Source: JAEUMG01 sp046349315 (GTDB taxonomy: Bacteria; Pseudomonadota; Alphaproteobacteria; Rhizobiales; Aestuariivirgaceae). Taken from it: a stretch of 64,000 bases of DNA. The stretch lies in assembly GCA_046349315.1 (NCBI GenBank), contig JAXMCQ010000009.1:107268-171267 (forward strand), read 5' to 3'. Shown here in pieces: positions 59,240-64,000 of the stretch (the first letter of the stretch is position 1; the number at the start of each line of letters is the position of its first letter). Made by a program: the position numbers and the translations under genes. The notes below the pieces were generated by a model. That model did not search any database, was not told the origin of the DNA, and saw nothing but the letters and a program-made list of their open reading frames with translations.

Positions 59240-59650
59240 ATGCCCATGGACCTCGCGCTGATCGCCGCCGCGACGGCAGCACGCCATAGCGCTTATGCAC
59301 CCTATTCGCGGTTTCTGGTTGGTGCAGCGGTGAAGGACGGGGGCGGACGGATTCATGCCGGATGCAACGTCGAAAATGCCGCCTATCCGCAGGGCACATG
59401 CGCAGAAGCCGGTGCAATTGCTGCAATGATACTTGCCGGTGGCACGAAGATTGTCGAAGTGGCAGTTGCCGGCGCCGGCGATGGCCTGGTGACGCCGTGC
59501 GGCGGCTGCCGGCAGAAACTGCGCGAATTCAGTGCCGGCGACACGCCGATCCACATTTGCGACGAAGACGGTAATGTAAAAGCGAGCTTCACACTTGCGG
59601 AACTGCTGCCGCACTCATTCGGGCCGGAGCATCTCGATTGCGGAGACTAG
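59240..59650 (+). CDS. cdd: Cytidine deaminase
   Basis: A 136-residue zinc enzyme of the homotetrameric type. The zinc site is Cys in TCAEAGAI (with catalytic Glu) and two Cys in PCGGCRQ; the substrate-binding pattern is GCNVENAAYPQ. It deaminates cytidine and deoxycytidine to uridine forms. ATG at 59240, two bases after the permease stop. Overlaps the purine nucleoside phosphorylase gene by 13 bases. As part of this operon it processes imported nucleosides. Confidence 0.93.
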   Translation: MPMDLALIAAATAARHSAYAPYSRFLVGAAVKDGGGRIHAGCNVENAAYPQGTCAEAGAIAAMILAGGTKIVEVAVAGAGDGLVTPCGGCRQKLREFSAGDTPIHICDEDGNVKASFTLAELLPHSFGPEHLDCGD

Positions 59651-60429
59651 GCGATCATCTAGGCAAGGACCGGCCCAAGGTCGCGATCATTCTTGGATCG
59701 AGCCTTGGCGATATTGCGCTCGCGGCGCAGAACGCGCGTACCATCGATTATCGCGAGATCAAGGACTTTCCCGTTCCGAAGATTTCAGGCCACGCGGGAC
59801 ATTTGATACTTGGTAGCCTCGGAGGGCAGCCGGTCCTAATCCTGCGCGGCCGCGTCCATGCTTATGAAAGCGGCAATGCCGCCATCATGCGCCCTGCCAT
59901 CGCAGCGCTCGCCGAAACGGGCGTGACGACGCTGATCATCACCAATGCGGCAGGTTCGCTCGATCCGAAACTGCGCCCGGGGCGCATCATGCTGATCGAG
60001 GATCACATTAATTTCTCCGGCATGAATCCCTTGATCGGCGAGGCCGGCGACCATGGGTTTGTTGGCTTGACGGAGGCTTATGATCCGGACTTGCGCAAGC
60101 GCCTCGTGAAAGCGGCGAAGCAGGAGAAGATCGCGCTCGCGAAGGGTGTCTATGTCTGGTTCTCTGGTCCGAGCTTCGAGACGCCGGCCGAGATCCGCAT
60201 GGTGCGGAAATGGGGTGGCGACGCGGTCGGCATGTCGACCGTGCCGGAAGTGATTCTGGCGCGCCGCTTCGGTCTTCGCGTGGCGGCACTCTCGGTCATC
60301 ACCAATCTTGGAGCCGGCATCGAGGGCGCAGCACCCAGTCATGATGAAACGAAGCGCGAAGGGGCAAAGGCCGCCGCCGACATGACGCGGCTTCTTCAGC
60401 GCTTCATGGCCGGGATCGACGATGGCTGA
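59638..60429 (+). CDS. Purine nucleoside phosphorylase
   Basis: A 263-residue trimeric-type PNP. Motifs are ILGSSLGDIA (phosphate loop), GHAGHLILG, RGRVHAYES, ITNAAGSLDP, WFSGPSFETPAEIRM (purine pocket) and VGMSTVPEVILAR. It splits purine nucleosides into base and ribose-1-phosphate. The start appears to be TTG at 59638, with GGAG eight bases upstream; no ATG or GTG lies at a suitable place. It overlaps both neighbours, so the operon is tightly packed. Confidence 0.92.
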   Translation: MRRLGDHLGKDRPKVAIILGSSLGDIALAAQNARTIDYREIKDFPVPKISGHAGHLILGSLGGQPVLILRGRVHAYESGNAAIMRPAIAALAETGVTTLIITNAAGSLDPKLRPGRIMLIEDHINFSGMNPLIGEAGDHGFVGLTEAYDPDLRKRLVKAAKQEKIALAKGVYVWFSGPSFETPAEIRMVRKWGGDAVGMSTVPEVILARRFGLRVAALSVITNLGAGIEGAAPSHDETKREGAKAAADMTRLLQRFMAGIDDG

Positions 60430-61753
60430 GCGAACGCTCCCGCAGGAAGTCATTCGCCACAAGCGCGACGGCAATGCCTTGTCGCCCATCGAGATTGCCG
60501 GTTTCATTCAGGGCCTGACTGACGGCACGATCACCGAGGGTCAGGTCGCGGCCTTTGCCATGGCCGTCTTCTTTCGCGGCATGGCGGAGGAAGAGACGGT
60601 GGCGCTCACCCTCGCCATGCGCGATTCAGGGCTTGTGCTCGACTGGTCGGATCTGGGCGGACCGGTCGTCGACAAGCATTCGACCGGTGGCGTCGGCGAT
60701 AATGTCTCGCTCATGCTGGCGCCGATGCTCGCGGCCTGCGGCTGCTACGTGCCGATGATATCGGGCCGCGGCCTTGGTCATACCGGCGGTACGCTCGACA
60801 AGCTCGATGCGATCCCCGGCTATGTCTCGCAGCCCGATATCGCGACCTTCCGTGCGGTGGTGAGCGATGTCGGTTGCGCCATTATCGGCCAGACCGACGA
60901 TCTCGCACCCGCCGATCGCCGCCTCTATGCCATTCGCGATGTGACTGCGACGGTTGAATCGCTTCCCCTCATTACCGCATCGATCCTCGCCAAGAAACTG
61001 GCCTCGGGACTCGACGCACTTGTGCTCGATGTGAAAATGGGGTCCGGCGCCTTCATGCGCGAAGAGGCCGATGCGAGGGCACTGGCGCAAAGCCTGGTCG
61101 ATGTCGCCAATGATGCCGGGCTTCGCACTTCAGCACTTCTCACCGACATGGACGAGCCGCTCGCCAATGCCGCCGGCAATGCGGTCGAGGTTGCCGAGGC
61201 GGTCGCCTATCTCACCGGCGCACGGCGTGATCCGCGTTTGCACGAGGTGACGATGGCGCTTGGCGCCGCACTCTTGTGCCTGGCAGGCGCCAGCAGTGAC
61301 GAGGGGCAGGCGCGCGACCATCTGCAGCGCGCGCTCGATAGTGGCGAGGCGGCGGAGCGTTTCCAGCGCATGGTGGCGCGGCTGGGCGGGCCTTTCGATT
61401 TCCTCGACAATGCCGATGCACTCCTTCCGAAGGCGCCGATCATCCGGCCGATCTTTGTCGCGACGCCCGGCATGGTGAGCGCGATCGACACGCGCGCCGT
61501 CGGGCTTGCGGTAATCGAATTGGGCGGCGGTCGGCGGCGCGCCGATGATCGCATCGACCCGGCCGTCGGCATTACGCGGCTTGCCGGTGAAGGCGACCGT
61601 CTCGACGATGAAAAGCCGCTCGCCTTTATTCATGCGCGTGACGAGACGAGTTTTGCCCGCGCTGCTTCGGTGCTTACCCGTGCCTATCGTATTGGCGGTG
61701 AGCCCGTGCTGCACCCGCCGGTGCATGATGTGATCAAGGCTCGCGCCAAATGA
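60422..61753 (+). CDS. deoA: Thymidine phosphorylase
   Basis: A 443-residue pyrimidine phosphorylase with the signature region SGRGLGHTGGTLDKLDAIPGY near 116 (cited in parts), the phosphate loop DKHSTGGVGDN near 84 and LDVKMGSGAFM near 200. It has the three-domain length of E. coli DeoA. It cleaves thymidine and deoxyuridine to base and deoxyribose-1-phosphate. Eight-base overlap with the PNP gene and four-base overlap with deoB. Confidence 0.95.
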   Translation: MAERTLPQEVIRHKRDGNALSPIEIAGFIQGLTDGTITEGQVAAFAMAVFFRGMAEEETVALTLAMRDSGLVLDWSDLGGPVVDKHSTGGVGDNVSLMLAPMLAACGCYVPMISGRGLGHTGGTLDKLDAIPGYVSQPDIATFRAVVSDVGCAIIGQTDDLAPADRRLYAIRDVTATVESLPLITASILAKKLASGLDALVLDVKMGSGAFMREEADARALAQSLVDVANDAGLRTSALLTDMDEPLANAAGNAVEVAEAVAYLTGARRDPRLHEVTMALGAALLCLAGASSDEGQARDHLQRALDSGEAAERFQRMVARLGGPFDFLDNADALLPKAPIIRPIFVATPGMVSAIDTRAVGLAVIELGGGRRRADDRIDPAVGITRLAGEGDRLDDEKPLAFIHARDETSFARAASVLTRAYRIGGEPVLHPPVHDVIKARAK

Positions 61754-62928
61754 CTCGCGCCATCCTCGTCATCCTCGATTCGGTCGGCATTGGCGGCGCA
61801 CCCGATGCGCAGCACTTTGGCGATGAAGGCGCCAACACGATCGGCCATATCGCCGAGAGGATCGATCTCAAGCTTCCGAATCTTGCGTCCCTCGGCCTTG
61901 CTGAAGCGGCGGAACTGGCCAGTGGATCGCGGCCGAAGGGCTTTGCGCAAGTGCCGATCCGCGGCCGATGGGGCTGTGGCATGGAGCGCTCGAACGGCAA
62001 GGATACGCCGTCGGGCCATTGGGAAATCGCCGGCGCGCCGGTGAATTTCGACTGGGGCTATTTCCCGCGCAGCATTCCGGCCATCCCGAAGGAAGTAACG
62101 GATCCGCTGATCGCCCGCTGCGGCTTGCCGGGCGTCCTCGGCAACAAGCATGCCTCCGGCACCGAGATCATCGCCGAGCTCGGCGAGGAGCATATGAGAA
62201 GCGGCAAGCCGATCATTTATACGTCGGCCGATTCGGTATTGCAGATCGCCGCGCATGAGCAGGCCTTTGGTCTTGAGCGCCTGCTTGACGTCTGTCGCGT
62301 CGCCCGCGAACTGACTTTACCTTTGAAGATCGGCCGCGTCATCGCCCGGCCCTTCACCGGTGCGGACTGCAACACATTCTCGCGCACCGCCAATCGCCGT
62401 GACTTCTCCATCACCCCGCCCGAGCTGACCTTGCTTGATCGCCTGACATCGATTGGCCGTGATGTCGTCTCGCTCGGCAAGATCGGTGATATCTTCGCCC
62501 ATCAAGGCACCGGCCGCGAGATCAAGGCGGCCGGCAATGACGCCTTGTTCGACACGCTTCTCGCCGCACTTGACGGCCTCAATGACGGCGGCTTGGTCAT
62601 CGTCAATTTCGTCGATTTCGACATGCAGCATGGTCACCGTCGTGATGTTGCGGGCTATGCGCGGGCGCTCGAGTCCTTCGATCGCCGCCTGCCGCAACTC
62701 ATGGCCAAACTCCGCGATGGCGATCTGCTCGTCATCACGGCCGATCACGGCTGCGACCCGACCTGGCGCGGTACCGATCATACGCGCGAATGCGTGCCTA
62801 TCCTCCTCTACTCTCCCGGCATCGAAGCCGGGACCATCGGCAGGCGCGAATCCTTTGCCGATATCGGCCAGTCCATTGCGAAGCATCTTGGCATTGCACC
62901 CCTCGCCCACGGGATTGCCTGGCACTGA
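61750..62928 (+). CDS. deoB: Phosphopentomutase
   Basis: A 392-residue alkaline-phosphatase-superfamily mutase. Features are LVILDSVGIGGAPDA (first metal Asp), NGKDTPSGHWEIAG (with the Thr that is phosphorylated) and LVITADHGCDPTWRGTDHTRE (cited in parts; second metal site). It converts ribose-1-phosphate or deoxyribose-1-phosphate to the 5-phosphate, which enters central metabolism. The deoxyribose-phosphate aldolase gene deoC is not in the window. ATGA overlap with deoA. Confidence 0.95.
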   Translation: MTRAILVILDSVGIGGAPDAQHFGDEGANTIGHIAERIDLKLPNLASLGLAEAAELASGSRPKGFAQVPIRGRWGCGMERSNGKDTPSGHWEIAGAPVNFDWGYFPRSIPAIPKEVTDPLIARCGLPGVLGNKHASGTEIIAELGEEHMRSGKPIIYTSADSVLQIAAHEQAFGLERLLDVCRVARELTLPLKIGRVIARPFTGADCNTFSRTANRRDFSITPPELTLLDRLTSIGRDVVSLGKIGDIFAHQGTGREIKAAGNDALFDTLLAALDGLNDGGLVIVNFVDFDMQHGHRRDVAGYARALESFDRRLPQLMAKLRDGDLLVITADHGCDPTWRGTDHTRECVPILLYSPGIEAGTIGRRESFADIGQSIAKHLGIAPLAHGIAWH

Positions 62929-62965
62929 GTCTTGTTGTACATCCGTTCAATAAGATGGAGTGCGC

Positions 62966-64000
62966 ATGCAGGCTGGAACCGTCACATCCCCCGATGATGA
63001 AATGGCCCATGGCGCCTATGTGCGCCGTGAATTTCCCTTCAAGGTCGAAACGATCGATCCCTATTGGATTGCGCTTCCGGACGGCACGCGCATCGCGACA
63101 ACGCTTTGGCGGCCTATAACTCAAGCGAAGGTGCCGGTTGTTGTCGAAATGGTGCCCTATCGCCGCCGCGACGGCACCGTGTTTCGCGATATGGACATGC
63201 ATCCTTATCTTGCCGGTTTCGGTGTCGCATCATGCCGCGTGGATATTCGCGGCGCCGGCGATTCCGATGGGATCCTTCGCGATGAATATCTCCCGCAGGA
63301 GCAGGACGACGCCTGCGAGATCATTGCCTGTCTTGCCGGGCAGAATTGGTGCAACGGCAATGTTGGAATGACCGGTATCTCCTGGGGCGGGTTCAATTCG
63401 CTCCAGGTCGCCGCCCGCCGGCCGCCGGCGCTCAAGGCGATCATCACACTGTGTTCGACCGATGATCGCTATGCCGACGACGTCCATTACATGGGTGGCT
63501 GCCTCATCACCGAGAATGAGATGTGGTCGACTTTCATGCTGGCGAAGAACGCAATGCCGCCTGATCCGCAGATCGTCGGCGAGCGCTGGCGCGACATGTG
63601 GTTGAAGCGACTTGAGGCCAATCATTCCTGGTCGGAACACTGGCTCGCCCATCAGCGCCGCGATGAATATTGGAAGCATGGTTCGGTTAGCGAGGATTTT
63701 GCGCGCATCGAATGCGCGGTCCTCGCCGTATGCGGCTGGGAGGACAGTTATTCCTCGGCCGTCGGCCGCCTGCTCGCCGGCCTTTCAGCGCCGAAGCGCG
63801 CGATCATGGGACCGTGGACTCACTCCTATCCGTGCCGCGGCGATCCGGGTCCGCGGATTGGTTATTTGCAGGAGGCCGTGCGCTGGTGGAAATATTGGCT
63901 GGCCGGCGAAGACACCGGCATCATGGACGAGCCGCTCTATCGCGTCTGGATCCACGGCGAGGAGCGTCCACGGCCCTGGTACAAGGATCACGCCGGCTCG
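62966..64000 (+). CDS. CocE/NonD family (X-Pro dipeptidyl-peptidase S15-like) hydrolase, cut by window edge
   Basis: The first 345 codons are visible. The alpha/beta-hydrolase core has VVVEMVPYRRRDGT (oxyanion tyrosine), VDIRGAGDSDG, and nucleophile Ser in GMTGISWGGFNSLQ near 145; Asp in CGWEDSYSSA near 258 and His in MGPWTHSYP near 288 complete the triad. This is the pattern of cocaine-esterase and glutaryl-7-ACA acylase relatives. ATG at 62966 has GGAG five bases upstream. It starts 37 bases after deoB and may be read through from the nucleoside operon; a functional link is not obvious. The C-terminal jelly-roll domain is outside the window. Confidence 0.88.
   Translation, partial: MQAGTVTSPDDEMAHGAYVRREFPFKVETIDPYWIALPDGTRIATTLWRPITQAKVPVVVEMVPYRRRDGTVFRDMDMHPYLAGFGVASCRVDIRGAGDSDGILRDEYLPQEQDDACEIIACLAGQNWCNGNVGMTGISWGGFNSLQVAARRPPALKAIITLCSTDDRYADDVHYMGGCLITENEMWSTFMLAKNAMPPDPQIVGERWRDMWLKRLEANHSWSEHWLAHQRRDEYWKHGSVSEDFARIECAVLAVCGWEDSYSSAVGRLLAGLSAPKRAIMGPWTHSYPCRGDPGPRIGYLQEAVRWWKYWLAGEDTGIMDEPLYRVWIHGEERPRPWYKDHAGS

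Overview
The window is a 64 kb chromosomal stretch of a GC-rich (about 60%) alphaproteobacterium, most likely of the order Hyphomicrobiales (Rhizobiales). Supporting signs are a DUF1150 gene next to an Hsp20 gene with a ROSE-like RNA thermometer, a NoeA-like methyltransferase, an FNR/FixK-type box before stress genes, GlxA/GbdR-type regulation and many ABC uptake systems. I see no rRNA, tRNA, CRISPR array, prophage or intact insertion sequence. The genome looks like that of a soil or water heterotroph living on small organic solutes.

Left part, minus strand (1-11021): a stress operon (CBS-BON protein, Lon-like protease, universal stress protein, cut by the edge) behind an FNR/FixK-type box at 3450-3463; a tandem Usp; then a catabolic block of alpha/beta hydrolase, orphan peptide-type solute-binding protein, isochorismatase-like amidase, DddP/creatinase-like M24 enzyme, GlxA-type regulator and PhyH dioxygenase. 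Plus strand 11103-16233: methylthioribose kinase and a three-gene ribose-type sugar ABC transporter. 16257-20395: MAPEG protein, SulP anion transporter, VIT-like membrane protein, DUF1428 protein, O-methyltransferase. 20749-23366: a sugar-acid or amino-sugar module (isomerase, Gfo/Idh/MocA dehydrogenase, PIG-L deacetylase).

Middle (23589-33256): an AraC regulator divergent from a periplasmic arylsulfatase with a small exported partner; a large exported TPR-CHAT (caspase-like) protein lying between an intact VOC gene and an 83-bp diverged copy of that gene's 3' end; and a MarR-VOC operon with a tandem 20-bp repeat in its promoter.

33353-45111: a flotillin/YqiK-like protein, then a urea/amide-type ABC transporter (binding protein, two permeases, two ATPases). 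Its last ATPase is fused in frame to an amidase that keeps its own strong ribosome binding site. An acyl-CoA ligase and a nicotinamidase follow, facing a convergent enamidase-like amidohydrolase. Read together: import an amide, hydrolyse it, activate the acid as a CoA ester, with a possible link to nicotinamide or other N-heterocycles. Two elaborate hairpin repeats sit inside this operon.

45178-64000: a three-gene envelope cassette (small membrane protein, NoeA-like methyltransferase, membrane sulfatase-fold protein), an SMP-30 lactonase, an MscS channel, DUF1150 and Hsp20, two short-chain dehydrogenases, and a complete nucleoside uptake and salvage operon (BMP-type binding protein, ATPase, two permeases, cytidine deaminase, purine nucleoside phosphorylase, thymidine phosphorylase, phosphopentomutase). 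A CocE-type hydrolase is cut by the right edge.
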